NCBI GenBank assembly: GCA_963784615.1
Contig: CAWASG010000001.1
Coordinates: forward strand, 434,001-498,000
DNA: 64,000 nt
Direction of reading: 5' to 3'
Source of the DNA: UBA11403 sp963784615
GTDB lineage: Bacteria > Pseudomonadota > Gammaproteobacteria > Legionellales > Legionellaceae
The first letter of the stretch is position 1; every line of letters starts with the position of its first letter. The notes under the pieces were generated by a model. It searched no databases. It was not told where the DNA came from and was given only the letters and a program-made list of their open reading frames with translations. Shown here in pieces: positions 44,298 through 53,486 of this stretch. The position numbers and the translations under genes were made by a program.

Positions 44298-44571
44298 TGA
44301 CATGCATAATGAGCTTAAAAAAAACCTTCGTCTGGATATAGAAAAACTGGATAAGGCTAAAAAGGAGCGTACAACGCTATTAGCACAAACGGTGTATCTT
44401 GGTGCACTTGGCTTTCTTTTTATTCTACCGGTTATTTTGGGGGCGTATTTAGGGCTATGGTTGGATGAAAAATTAAAAGGATTTTCCATTAGCTGGACGA
44501 TCAGTTTGATTATCGTCGGCGTGTTTGTTGGTGTGATGAATGTTTATCTCTTTATTCGGGAGCGTGAGTGA
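44284..44571 (+). CDS. atpQ: N-ATPase accessory membrane protein AtpQ/AtpZ-like
   Basis: 95 residues with a basic, helical N-terminus and two transmembrane segments (YLGALGFLFILPVILGAYLG and SWTISLIIVGVFVGVMNVYL). It matches the AtpI/AtpZ-like gene that follows atpC in N-ATPase operons. The usual next gene, atpR, is not present: atpB starts within its stop (TGATG). Confidence 0.75.
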   Translation: MMKDNDMHNELKKNLRLDIEKLDKAKKERTTLLAQTVYLGALGFLFILPVILGAYLGLWLDEKLKGFSISWTISLIIVGVFVGVMNVYLFIRERE

Positions 44572-45248
44572 TGTTCACAGGAAGTGTTTTTCAGGTAGGG
44601 CCATTGCAAATCACACAAAGCATATTGACGAGCTTTCTGATTCTTGTCGTCTTATCGATTTTGTCATGGTTATTCACGAGAAAGCTCTCATTAAAACCCA
44701 GTAAACCTCAAATTGCGCTTGAGGGGATTTATCTCGTGATGCAAGAGGCCATTGAAGATGTGTTGCCAGAACATGTTTCTCTTGTGTTTCCCTATATTGC
44801 AACACTCTGGGTATTTATTTTGTGTTCAAATTTAATCGGCGTCATTCCCGGGCTTCATTCGCCGACAGCTGATTTGTCAGTTACGGCTTGTTTAGCCATT
44901 TTAACGTTTTGTTCGGTGCATTATTTTGGTATCCGCTCTGAAGGTTTGAAAAATTATCTAAAACATTATGTTCAACCAAGCCCATTGCTCTTGCCTTTTC
45001 ATTTAATTAGCGAATTTTCGAGAACATTGGCATTAGCCATCCGCTTATTTGGCAACATGATGAGTTTAGAATTAACGGGTTTGATTGTGTTGATGGTTGC
45101 AGGCTTTTTGGCACCCATTCCTATTTTAATGTTACATATAGTAGAAGCAATCATTCAAGCATATATCTTTGGTATGTTGGCGTTGATTTACATCGCTGGG
45201 GGCATACAGTCACAACAGTATCGACAAACAAAGGAGAGCACCTCATGA
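44571..45248 (+). CDS. atpB: N-type ATP synthase subunit a
   Basis: 225 residues, five to six transmembrane helices. The functional Arg is in SRTLALAIRLFGNMMSLELT, and the C-terminal helix has EAIIQAYIFGMLALIYIAGG. It forms the ion half-channels facing the c-ring. ATG overlaps the atpQ stop. Confidence 0.93.
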   Translation: MFTGSVFQVGPLQITQSILTSFLILVVLSILSWLFTRKLSLKPSKPQIALEGIYLVMQEAIEDVLPEHVSLVFPYIATLWVFILCSNLIGVIPGLHSPTADLSVTACLAILTFCSVHYFGIRSEGLKNYLKHYVQPSPLLLPFHLISEFSRTLALAIRLFGNMMSLELTGLIVLMVAGFLAPIPILMLHIVEAIIQAYIFGMLALIYIAGGIQSQQYRQTKESTS

Positions 45249-45514
45249 TAGATATGAGTTGGTTTACATTAGCATCAACCGTGGTTGCAGCGTTGGCGAT
45301 CGCCATAGGTATTATGTTTCCTGCACTGGCTATGGGACGTGCAATTAGCTCAGCGTTAGAGGCATTAGCGAGACAACCAGAAGCTGAAAAATCAATTATG
45401 CGCACCTTGTTTATTGGGCTCGCGATGATTGAGTCACTTGCGATTTATTGCTTGGTTATTGTGTTGATTATTTTGTTTAGAAACCCATTAATTGCTTATT
45501 TAATGCCTCATTGA
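45245..45514 (+). CDS. atpE: N-type ATP synthase subunit c
   Basis: 89 residues, two helices around the conserved loop ALARQPEA. The ion-binding Glu is E63 in MIESLAIYCL. Aligned to the Ilyobacter tartaricus Na+ ring, Q32 corresponds to M30 and T67 to L65, while E65, S66 and Y70 are kept (E63, S64, Y68). Loss of the Gln ligand argues against a standard Na+ site. The ATG overlaps the atpB stop (ATGA). Confidence 0.93.
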   Translation: MIDMSWFTLASTVVAALAIAIGIMFPALAMGRAISSALEALARQPEAEKSIMRTLFIGLAMIESLAIYCLVIVLIILFRNPLIAYLMPH

Positions 45515-45525
45515 GGAAGTTAACA

Positions 45526-46272
45526 ATGGAATTGAACTGGTCTACATTTGTTTTGGAAATGATTAATTTTCTCGTTTTGATTTGGCTTTTGAAGCGTTTT
45601 TTTTATGTGCCTATACAGACAATCATAAAAAAGCGTAAAGACATGATTGAGAAAAAGCTTACAGATGCCAACAAGCTTCAAACAGAAGCCGAAAACTTGC
45701 GGTTGCGCTATGAAAATCGATTACAAGAATGGAGTTTAGAGAAGGAACAAAATCAGAAGCAATTTCACCAAGAGCTTGAGGAATGGCGATCGCAGGAGCA
45801 TATTAAATTATTAAAAACAATGGATGAAGAAAGGATAAAGTTACAATCGCAGGAAAAGCAAAACATCAACAAACTTATTGAAAAAAATGCAAACGAAGCC
45901 ATGTTGATTGCCAGTCAATTCGCTTCTAAATTTTTAGCGGAATTCGCAGATGTTACGCTTCAAAACAAATTGATTAAGTTATTGTTGAATGATATGACAC
46001 ATTTCTCTGAAGATAGAGTGGCTATATTAAAAAATGGATATAAAAATGAAAACAAAATCATGGTTCAAAGTGCCTATCCAATATCTGAACCAGATAAAAA
46101 ACGCATAACAGACAGCATCGGGCATCTTATCAATGAGACGATTGAGATTCAATTCCTGCAAAATCCAGATTTGCTAGCCGGTCTCAATATCCAAATAGGC
46201 TCCATTTCTTTAAAAGCAAGCGTGCGGGATGAATTAACATTTTTTACTGAGGTGGCCAGTGAAACAAGCTGA
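45526..46272 (+). CDS. atpF: N-type ATP synthase subunit b with delta-like C-terminus
   Basis: 248 residues from MELNWSTFVLEMINFLVLIW, preceded by GAGGAAG. One transmembrane helix, then a long charged coiled coil, then a C-terminal domain (IMVQSAYPISEPDKKRITDS) that replaces the separate delta subunit. N-ATPase operons lack atpH, so this long form is expected. Confidence 0.88.
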   Translation: MELNWSTFVLEMINFLVLIWLLKRFFYVPIQTIIKKRKDMIEKKLTDANKLQTEAENLRLRYENRLQEWSLEKEQNQKQFHQELEEWRSQEHIKLLKTMDEERIKLQSQEKQNINKLIEKNANEAMLIASQFASKFLAEFADVTLQNKLIKLLLNDMTHFSEDRVAILKNGYKNENKIMVQSAYPISEPDKKRITDSIGHLINETIEIQFLQNPDLLAGLNIQIGSISLKASVRDELTFFTEVASETS

Positions 46273-47728
46273 GGCTCAATCAATATTTAATCAAATTCAA
46301 GATCGGATTAAGAGTTATCGATTCAACGTTCGTTTATTAGAAGAAGGCATTATTAGCTCTGTCGGCGATGGTATTGTGTGGATTAAGGGATTGGCTTCGG
46401 CGGCTATTGATGAAATCATTCTGACAGAGGATGGTAGCCGTGCGATGGTGTTTCATCTGACCGAGCATCTTGTTGGCGCCATTTTGCTTGAGCAGACAGA
46501 AAAGCTGAGCGCTGGGGCTTTGGCTTTTCATTTTAGCTCGTCTTTAAGTATTCCTGTCGGGGATAAATTGCTTGGTCGAATAATTAATCCCTTAGGCAGC
46601 CCTCTTGATGGTGGCGAGAATATATCGAGTGAGGCGCGCGGTTTATTGGATATTTTGTCGCCACCGATTATTCAACGTGATTTTGTAAACAAACCGCTTT
46701 ATACAGGAAACAAAATTCTTGATAACCTCATCCCTATCGGAAAAGGACAGCGTGAACTTCTTATAGGTGATAATGGGCTTGGTAAAAGCTCACTGGCTTT
46801 GGATATTGTCATTAATCAAAAAGATAAACATGTTTATTGTGTATATGTCCTGACAGGACAAAATCGTTCAAACGTAACGACCATTATTCAGAGTTTGAAA
46901 GAATCGGGAGCCCTGGATTATACGACTGTTGTGGTGGCAGAAGCCTCAAGTTTACCTGGGCTACAATACCTTGCTCCGTTTGCCGGATGTGCGATTGCAG
47001 AATATTGGATGAATTCAGGTCGTGATACTTTGGTGGTTTATGATGATTTAACAGCGCACGCCAACTGTTATCGCGAATTATCCCTCTTATTGCGACGTCC
47101 ACCAGGTCGTGAGGCTTTTCCTGCCGATATTTTTTATCTTCATGCACGATTACTTGAACGATCCACCTGCCTTTCTCCCGAAATGGGTGGTGGGAGCATG
47201 ACCGCATTACCGATTATTGAAACAAAAGAAGGGGAGATAGCGACTTATATTCCAACGAACTTAATTTCAATCAATGATGGGCAAATTTTCTTTGATGCTA
47301 AATTATTCTCAGGAGGATTTTTTCCTGCCATTGATATTACAAAATCGGTTTCTCGTGTGGGTGGGCGTGCACAACATCAACATATCAAAGATGAAGCCGG
47401 ACGCATGAAACTGGATTATATGCAATTCCTGGATTTGGAAATTTTCACAAGATTCGGCGCGAAACTGGATAAAGAGATGCAGCAACGCGTGCATCGTGGG
47501 CGTATATTACGAGAAATATTTAAACAAGACCGTCTTTCTCCTTTACCCATTGAGTTCCAGTTATCCTGGCTTATTGCATATAACGATCACCTGTTGGACG
47601 ACTATCCGTTGGAAGCTATTTCTATTCAACTAATAAACATCGAGAAAGGATTAACAGAGTGTCATTTAAGTTTATCTAGTCCACGAGAACAGTGGGTCGC
47701 TTTCGTTAACTCCTGCTTAACCAAGTAA
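46259..47728 (+). CDS. atpA: N-type ATP synthase subunit alpha
   Basis: 489 residues, starting GTG inside the end of atpF. The regulatory P-loop reads GDNGLGKSS, a variant of GDRQTGKT. Other alpha blocks are PLGSPLDGG, FLHARLLERS and SVSRVGGRAQ. It alternates with beta in F1. Confidence 0.93.
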   Translation: MKQAEAQSIFNQIQDRIKSYRFNVRLLEEGIISSVGDGIVWIKGLASAAIDEIILTEDGSRAMVFHLTEHLVGAILLEQTEKLSAGALAFHFSSSLSIPVGDKLLGRIINPLGSPLDGGENISSEARGLLDILSPPIIQRDFVNKPLYTGNKILDNLIPIGKGQRELLIGDNGLGKSSLALDIVINQKDKHVYCVYVLTGQNRSNVTTIIQSLKESGALDYTTVVVAEASSLPGLQYLAPFAGCAIAEYWMNSGRDTLVVYDDLTAHANCYRELSLLLRRPPGREAFPADIFYLHARLLERSTCLSPEMGGGSMTALPIIETKEGEIATYIPTNLISINDGQIFFDAKLFSGGFFPAIDITKSVSRVGGRAQHQHIKDEAGRMKLDYMQFLDLEIFTRFGAKLDKEMQQRVHRGRILREIFKQDRLSPLPIEFQLSWLIAYNDHLLDDYPLEAISIQLINIEKGLTECHLSLSSPREQWVAFVNSCLTK

Positions 47729-47736
47729 GGGCATGT

Positions 47737-48612
47737 ATGTCTAAATTGACGCGTTTAAAGGAACATATTCATGCACTAGACGACATCAATAACATTATGA
47801 AAGCCATGAAAAATCATGCTTTGTTCGAAATTAATAAAATGAGCAAATATATTTCAATGCAGGATAATTCAATCAATACAATAAAAGAGGTCGGACAAGA
47901 TTTTTTTAAATTTTATCCGTCTTATTTGGAATTACCTATAGAAACAGCACCTGTTATTTGTATTCTTATTGGCTCTGAGCGAGGGTTTTGTGGGAATTTT
48001 AATGACGCTATCATTCAACAATTAAGACATTTCGAAGAAAATAATCCTGATAAAGTACTTAGATTCGTTATTGTTGGTCGAAAATTAGCGGTGAATTTGG
48101 CGGGTGATAAACGCGTTATCCGAGAAATTGCTGGATATGAAACGGCAGAAGAAATTCCTGATATTATTTTAAAGCTAGTGAACACACTTGAAACGATTTC
48201 ATTAGAGCTGAATATTAAACCACATCCAGCTTTATGGCGGTTCTTTTTTAATACAAGCAGTAACGACAGAATGGAAACAGAAACGCTGCAACCTTTTGTA
48301 GAATTTACAACGGGGAATGATCATCATTTATCATCCCCCCCCTTGTTAAATGTGTCGGCCGATCAGTTTGTATTTGAGTTTATCAATCATTATTTACTAT
48401 CAACCCTTTATTTTGTGTTTTATCGTTCATTTATCACAGAAAATTATCAACGATTACATCATCTTGACAATGCGTTAGGGCGTTTAGAGAAAAATATTAA
48501 ACAGTTGAGCCAGCATCTCAATATGGTTCGTCAAGAAGATATTACGCAGGAAATAGAGGTTATTATGTTGAGTGTTGAAGCAATCATTAATGAAAAATTG
48601 ATTGGGTTATAA
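47737..48612 (+). CDS. atpG: N-type ATP synthase subunit gamma
   Basis: 291 residues. The N-terminal helix starts SKLTRLKEHIHALDDINNIM, the GSERGFCGNFNDAI block is conserved, and the C-terminal helix begins RLHHLDNALGRLEKNIKQL. It is diverged from housekeeping gamma, as in N-ATPases. Last gene of the operon, 8 bp after atpA. Confidence 0.9.
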   Translation: MSKLTRLKEHIHALDDINNIMKAMKNHALFEINKMSKYISMQDNSINTIKEVGQDFFKFYPSYLELPIETAPVICILIGSERGFCGNFNDAIIQQLRHFEENNPDKVLRFVIVGRKLAVNLAGDKRVIREIAGYETAEEIPDIILKLVNTLETISLELNIKPHPALWRFFFNTSSNDRMETETLQPFVEFTTGNDHHLSSPPLLNVSADQFVFEFINHYLLSTLYFVFYRSFITENYQRLHHLDNALGRLEKNIKQLSQHLNMVRQEDITQEIEVIMLSVEAIINEKLIGL

Positions 48613-48651
48613 TCAATTTATGAGTGTGATTTATGATAATGCAACTGGGTT

Positions 48652-48837
48652 GTGAATAGGGAAACGAGTTTGCTAACTGGGCGAAGAGTGAGTCATGTAT
48701 TTTTTGTAGAAGCGCCTTATTATGCCAAACTTTTCCTCATTATTTTAACCAGCCGAGGAAGTGAAGATATCTCTCGTAAAGCATCGTGTGCCATGGCTCT
48801 GGCGTATGTTCGTAATAAGGAAAAATTAAATGGCTGA
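48652..48837 (+). CDS. Short open frame before acetate kinase (doubtful)
   Basis: A 61-codon frame with a GTG start that ends inside the ackA start. The C-terminal SRKASCAMALAYVRNKEKLN looks protein-like, but no family is recognised. It may be a remnant or chance. Low confidence. Confidence 0.2.
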   Translation: MNRETSLLTGRRVSHVFFVEAPYYAKLFLIILTSRGSEDISRKASCAMALAYVRNKEKLNG

Positions 48838-50011
48838 CGTCATATTGGTTATTAATTCCGGTTCCTCCAGCATTAAATTTGCTATTTTTGCGTGCCAGCA
48901 AACATTAAATTTACTTTATCATGGCGAAATTGAGCACCTTTCTGAAACACCTTGTTTAACGCTATTCAATGCAACCCATGTGCAAATAGTAAAACAAGCG
49001 ATTTCATCTAAAGGAACTGAAGCTGGGTTGCGAGCGTTTTTTAATTGGTTCGAGCATTTGGCTGATGAGATGAGATTAAAAGCAGTAGGGCATCGTATCG
49101 TCCATGGCGGACAGTATTTTTTTCAACCCACTTTAGTCACTGATGAAGTTATGGATAAAATAGCTGAGTTGAACTCATTAGCCCCTTTTCATCAAGCGCA
49201 AAATCTCGAAGCGATAAAAATTATAAAAACCATCCATCCCAAAATGCCACAAGTCGCTTGCTTTGATACTACATTTCATCGTACGCAAGACAAGCTTGCA
49301 ACGCTTTTTGCGATTCCAAGAAAATTAACCGCTGAAGGTATTGTCCGCTATGGATTTCACGGCATTTCATATGAATACATTGCCTCCGTTATCACTCAAC
49401 ATATTGGTGAGGTTGGCAGTAAGCGTGTCATAGTGGCGCATTTAGGTAACGGAGCGAGTATGTGTGCGATGTATCAAGGCAAAAGTGTTGCTACATCGAT
49501 GGGATTGACGGCTTTAGATGGACTAATGATGGGCACCCGTTGTGGCCGAATCGACCCGGGGGTACTTTTATATCTTATGCAAGAAAAGCATTATACCGCA
49601 AAACAGGTTGAGCACTTGCTATATACCGAGTCAGGCTTGTTAGGCGTTTCAGGCATCAGTAATGATGTACGCGAACTACTATCAAGTGGGGATGCTGATG
49701 CGGGGGAAGCTATCGACTTATTTTGTTACCGCGCAGCACTGGAATTTGGTTCTTTAGCGGTGGCCCTCAGAGGATGTGATGCGCTTGTATTTACAGCCGG
49801 CATTGGTGAACACGCGCCGATTATCCGCAAAAAAATATGCGAGCACTTAACCTGGTTAGGTATTAAGATAGATGATGAAGCCAATAAAATGAATGCGACG
49901 ATTATTAGTAAAAAGGATTGTATTATTATGGTCAGTGTCATACCTACAAATGAAGAATATATGATTGCAAAACATATTTGGAATATGGATCAAAGGAGTA
50001 ACCTATGTTAA
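48830..50011 (+). CDS. ackA: Acetate kinase
   Basis: 393 residues. ASKHA-fold motifs: VILVINSGSSSIKFAIF (N-terminal phosphate loop), AVGHRIVHGG, VAHLGNGASMCAM and LVFTAGIGEHAPIIR. It converts acetyl-phosphate and ADP to acetate and ATP, the natural follow-up of phosphoketolase. It follows the ATP synthase operon on the same strand and overlaps the start of the DUF1840 gene. Confidence 0.95.
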   Translation: MADVILVINSGSSSIKFAIFACQQTLNLLYHGEIEHLSETPCLTLFNATHVQIVKQAISSKGTEAGLRAFFNWFEHLADEMRLKAVGHRIVHGGQYFFQPTLVTDEVMDKIAELNSLAPFHQAQNLEAIKIIKTIHPKMPQVACFDTTFHRTQDKLATLFAIPRKLTAEGIVRYGFHGISYEYIASVITQHIGEVGSKRVIVAHLGNGASMCAMYQGKSVATSMGLTALDGLMMGTRCGRIDPGVLLYLMQEKHYTAKQVEHLLYTESGLLGVSGISNDVRELLSSGDADAGEAIDLFCYRAALEFGSLAVALRGCDALVFTAGIGEHAPIIRKKICEHLTWLGIKIDDEANKMNATIISKKDCIIMVSVIPTNEEYMIAKHIWNMDQRSNLC

Positions 50012-50055
50012 TGACGTTCTCATGCAAAGATTATGGAAATATCACGATGATAGGT
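50005..50055 (+). pseudogene. DUF1840 protein, 5' part (split by copy C)
   Basis: 17 codons, MLMTFSCKDYGNITMIG, interrupted by the transposon. The rest is at 53146-53397. ATG overlaps the ackA stop region, with AAAGGAG upstream. Confidence 0.7.
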
Positions 50056-50148
50056 TGTAACGTCTCACTCTAATTTACATATCTCGTCCCTATTTAATTA
50101 ACCTGAGACAAAGCTCCCCAAGGCAAGCACCTTGGGGAGCTTTTATTT

Positions 50149-50949
50149 TTAAATTTGTTTCAACAGAGCGATGGCCTCCTTGATGATATCATCTGGCAGA
50201 TGATTGATTTTTTTATCAGTAGCCAATCGCAGTGATGTAACAATGAGTTTATGTGCTTGTCTTGGATTACCTTTTGAGGACATTCGGAGCAGCTCAAGAG
50301 CTGAGTCGGACAACAACTGATGCGTACATCCAGCCTGAGAAAAACCATGTTCAATAAGCTGCTTAAATGCATCGCGCTCAAGAATTGGCTTCAGTTCACA
50401 ACGTGCTTGGATCCGAGATTCTAATGCAGCATTAGCGGGTTTCCCTATCTCGCGAGCGAGCTCCGGGTGGCCTACCAACCAAACGGTCATGTAGTCTTTG
50501 GAATCAAAGACAAAATTGAGGAAAGCTGGGAAATCACGAAAAAATTCAGATGGAAGATTTTGTGCTTCATCAATAATGAATACTGGCATAATGTTCTTTT
50601 GAGTAGCCAAGTGAATGATGTACTCCTTAATATCACGCCATAACTGAGCACGACGATAAGAAGAAGCAAGTCCAAGTATCAGCGCCATTTGACGATAAAA
50701 ATCCAGTCGACCAAAATCTGTCTCGGCGATGTAGAAAACGCTGTATTGATGTGGGTTTAAAGTGCTGGTTAGTTGTCGAAGTGCAGCCGTTTTCCCAAGT
50801 CCAGGCTCTGCTGTGAGTAATCCAACGCCAGGTGATTGAAGAAGCCAATTAAACTGTTGAGCAAGGCCTGCAAGCTGGGCGTTATCCCATAATTGGATAC
50901 TTTTTTTTCCTAAGGGGGCTTGGGTTAAACCAAAAAATGATTGGTACAT
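50149..50949 (-). CDS. ExeA/TniB-like AAA transposition ATPase (copy C)
   Basis: 266 residues, same protein sequence as the copy A ATPase, with Walker A AEPGLGKT and Walker B VFIIDEAQ. The same hairpin terminator lies after its stop. Confidence 0.87.
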   Translation of the reverse strand: MYQSFFGLTQAPLGKKSIQLWDNAQLAGLAQQFNWLLQSPGVGLLTAEPGLGKTAALRQLTSTLNPHQYSVFYIAETDFGRLDFYRQMALILGLASSYRRAQLWRDIKEYIIHLATQKNIMPVFIIDEAQNLPSEFFRDFPAFLNFVFDSKDYMTVWLVGHPELAREIGKPANAALESRIQARCELKPILERDAFKQLIEHGFSQAGCTHQLLSDSALELLRMSSKGNPRQAHKLIVTSLRLATDKKINHLPDDIIKEAIALLKQI

Positions 50950-52302
50950 TTAATTGTCCTCACCGGTTGTTTGTGCAAAGGTGCCAATGGACTCGACATA
51001 GTCTTCAAAAACCAATTCGACATTGTGCTCACGCTGGATTCCTTCAGGCGAAGGTGCTGCATGTGGTCGTTGGCGTTTACGATTAAGATTGGCGTCTAAA
51101 TCTAATAAAACAGCGGCTCCCAAGTTGTCACCGAAGGCTGTTTCAACCCGAACAGCAATATTTGTGTGCGGATTAAACACCAACGTCACTTTCTCACCGA
51201 CAAGGTTGTGATGTACCTCAAACATCTTGCCATCCCAACTGATCGTTCCATCTTTGCGAACAACTCGCTCAGCACGATGGTAAAAAATATCATCGATTTT
51301 ATTGGCGAAATAAGGCGTTAGAGGGCGCACGTGAAGCAGGTCGTCTCTCCAACTATCAAGCGGTGTTTTCTTATCTAACCCACCATGCAAACGAATATGA
51401 TAAACATGCTCAATCCAGGCCCAAAGGCGAGCATTAAGATCACCCAAATCACGAATTTTATCGATATCAAGCTCATCGATAAATTGTTCTCTAAATGTGC
51501 GATGAAAACGTTCGAGCTTACCTTTGCCCTCGGGTTCTCGGGCGCGACAATAGACAAGCCGTATCTCTAAGTGTGCACAAATAGTTTGTAATGACTCGGA
51601 TCGGTATGCAGGGCCATTATCAATAATCAATTTATACGGTACGCCTCGTTTCAATACAGCTGATTTGAGCACTCCCTCTATATCGAGGGCTGTTTCTCCA
51701 AGACAAAACGCACTATGTGTAATAAGACGTGAGGAATCGTCAATCAATGAAACCAAGTACGTTTTCCGCATGCCTGATGGCGTTTGTATCCGTGGGCCAT
51801 GAAGTACATCTCCTTGCCAAATATCTCCTGCATGGGCAGCCACGAATGACCGGCGCTCAATAGTGTCTTGATTGGGTATAATGCGTTTTGACAGGTGCTG
51901 TTGTTGTAAAAAGCGATGAACGGAAGCCCGAGCCAATGTGTCTTTAGCAACCAATCCTTCGCGCTCAATCATGCCAATAATAGTGTTAATTGAGCGTGAA
52001 GGCTTATCCTTTTTAAGGATCACAATTCTGCTTTGCACGGTTTCTGAAATTTGTGTACTTCCTTTGTCTATGCGCGGTTTAGGATTCAGTGCTTCGATAC
52101 CCCCTCGCTTCCAATCGTAGTACCAGCGCGCAATTGTTTCTTCACTGATATGCGTTCGTCTTGACTCAGGAATAGTATAACGATCGGCAGCCAAACTTCG
52201 GATAATACTTTTAACCTCACCGCGCTTTAGTTCAGCGCGGCTCGCTAGTGGACCAAGAACCATCAGGCGAAACAAAGCCATCGGGTGTAAAGGTTTACTC
52301 AT
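50950..52302 (-). CDS. DD35E transposase (copy C)
   Basis: 450 residues, same protein as copy A (D165, D228, E264). It abuts the ATPase start. Confidence 0.9.
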   Translation of the reverse strand: MSKPLHPMALFRLMVLGPLASRAELKRGEVKSIIRSLAADRYTIPESRRTHISEETIARWYYDWKRGGIEALNPKPRIDKGSTQISETVQSRIVILKKDKPSRSINTIIGMIEREGLVAKDTLARASVHRFLQQQHLSKRIIPNQDTIERRSFVAAHAGDIWQGDVLHGPRIQTPSGMRKTYLVSLIDDSSRLITHSAFCLGETALDIEGVLKSAVLKRGVPYKLIIDNGPAYRSESLQTICAHLEIRLVYCRAREPEGKGKLERFHRTFREQFIDELDIDKIRDLGDLNARLWAWIEHVYHIRLHGGLDKKTPLDSWRDDLLHVRPLTPYFANKIDDIFYHRAERVVRKDGTISWDGKMFEVHHNLVGEKVTLVFNPHTNIAVRVETAFGDNLGAAVLLDLDANLNRKRQRPHAAPSPEGIQREHNVELVFEDYVESIGTFAQTTGEDN

Positions 52303-52427
52303 TTTTCTCTCCGCTATTAATGGGGAGTGAAGTTAATCAGTAAAATCATGGCACCGAAACGACCAAACTGTGTGGGGTTCATATTTGCATAAGCATTGCA
52401 CAACTCATGCTTGAACCGATTATATGT

Positions 52428-52967
52428 TCATGGGATAACAACTCCGGCTACATGGCAAAGGCGCATCGCTTCACTCAAACGCATCTTCTGGAGCGTTGCT
52501 TGCCAAAAGTCAGCCATATTTATGGCTCTACCCAGTGCATAAAAATGAGTACACAACGCATCTTTATGAAGTCGAAATTGCTCTACAAAGCGCATCAGCC
52601 AACGCTTTATGGTCTGGCGTGAAGGCGGCATTGTTTTTGATATAGCGTAAGCGCTCATACCAGAAAGGTACAATACAAAAATGATCTGCTGCATATCCCA
52701 CAAATACCATCTACGCGGTGGAATGCATTCCGGAAGGACTGAACATGTTTTGTCGCAACAGGGGCAATAGTATCGCTGAATAAACACTGGATTTAGTGAG
52801 GTACTTGAAGGATTAATGCGATCCGCTTCACGAGAATAACCACCATGTCGCCAAGGGTTTGATTTACCGCAACACAGGCAATTTTTTAAGCCTAACTTCT
52901 CAGGCTCATGCCTTTGGATATGAATATAGTGTACTAATGATAAAATATCTGCGAAAATATGCGCCAT
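52428..52967 (-). CDS. Zinc-ribbon/HTH accessory protein (DUF6431-like), copy C
   Basis: 179 residues, same protein as in copy A, with CLCCGK and YYCPCCDK zinc-ribbon pairs and the C-terminal HTH. Confidence 0.75.
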   Translation of the reverse strand: MAHIFADILSLVHYIHIQRHEPEKLGLKNCLCCGKSNPWRHGGYSREADRINPSSTSLNPVFIQRYYCPCCDKTCSVLPECIPPRRWYLWDMQQIIFVLYLSGMSAYAISKTMPPSRQTIKRWLMRFVEQFRLHKDALCTHFYALGRAINMADFWQATLQKMRLSEAMRLCHVAGVVIP

Positions 52968-53145
52968 GACTGATCTCTTGTTTTATTGTTTGGTAAGAGA
53001 CTCAATAATACATGTTGATCAGTCACTAATCATAATTAATTTTTCATCTCATTGTTTTTGATCGTAATCACAAGGCTTGTGATCAAGATAGTGCGAGATA
53101 AATACTTCGGTTAAGAGCTATATTTTTCGAGACATTACAATAGGT

Positions 53146-53397
53146 GACAAAGCGAAACAGTTGTTAACGCTTATGGGGCATAGTGGTACAGTGCCTGGTG
53201 CAATAGTTGCTGATGATATTCCAGAAGCTTTATCGCGATTGGAATTAGCGATTAAACAAGAGGGACAAACGACACCCCAAGTTGCTGAACAGGACGAAGA
53301 TGAAGAATCAAAAATAAACTTAGCTCAACGGTCGTTTCCTTTGATCCGCATGCTCAAAGCGGCTATGAAGCATCACAGTAATGTGATGTGGGAATAA
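53146..53397 (+). pseudogene. DUF1840 protein, 3' part (split by copy C)
   Basis: Continues the frame from 50005-50055 when one ATAGGT is removed, giving 100 residues. DKAKQLLTLMGHSGTVPGAI and ADDIPEALSRLELAI are the DUF1840 signature. The function is unknown. The open part here could still be translated from an internal start, but would lack the N-terminal strand. Confidence 0.8.
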
Positions 53398-53415
53398 TAA
53401 ATGATGGTTCTAATA

Positions 53416-53453
53416 TAATGAAGCACGTTTTTATGTCCAAATCCTTCTTTTCA
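53416..53453. repeat. 38-bp direct repeat, left copy
   Basis: Starts TAATGAAGCACGTTTTTATG and is repeated exactly at 54661-54698. Both copies read as the start of a small protein (MKHVFMSKSFFS). Together they bracket the pilin and CHASE3-like genes. Confidence 0.75.
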
Positions 53454-53486
53454 TCGAGTTTATTCCGGGCAAGTTTAGGTTCTGGC

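Larger units (their letters stand above)
50056..53139 (-). mobile_element. Three-gene DDE/AAA transposon, copy C (complete)
   Basis: 3084 bp, nearly the same sequence as copy A, with the same ends (TGTAACGTCTC and TGTAATGTCTC). It is flanked by a 6-bp duplication ATAGGT (50050-50055 and 53140-53145). Near identity with copy A and an exact duplication point to very recent transposition. Confidence 0.93.

Noticed and set aside
45526..46272. Fusion or mutation in the ATP synthase because no atpH (delta) is present
   Set aside because: N-type operons normally lack atpH and carry a long atpF; this is the expected form.
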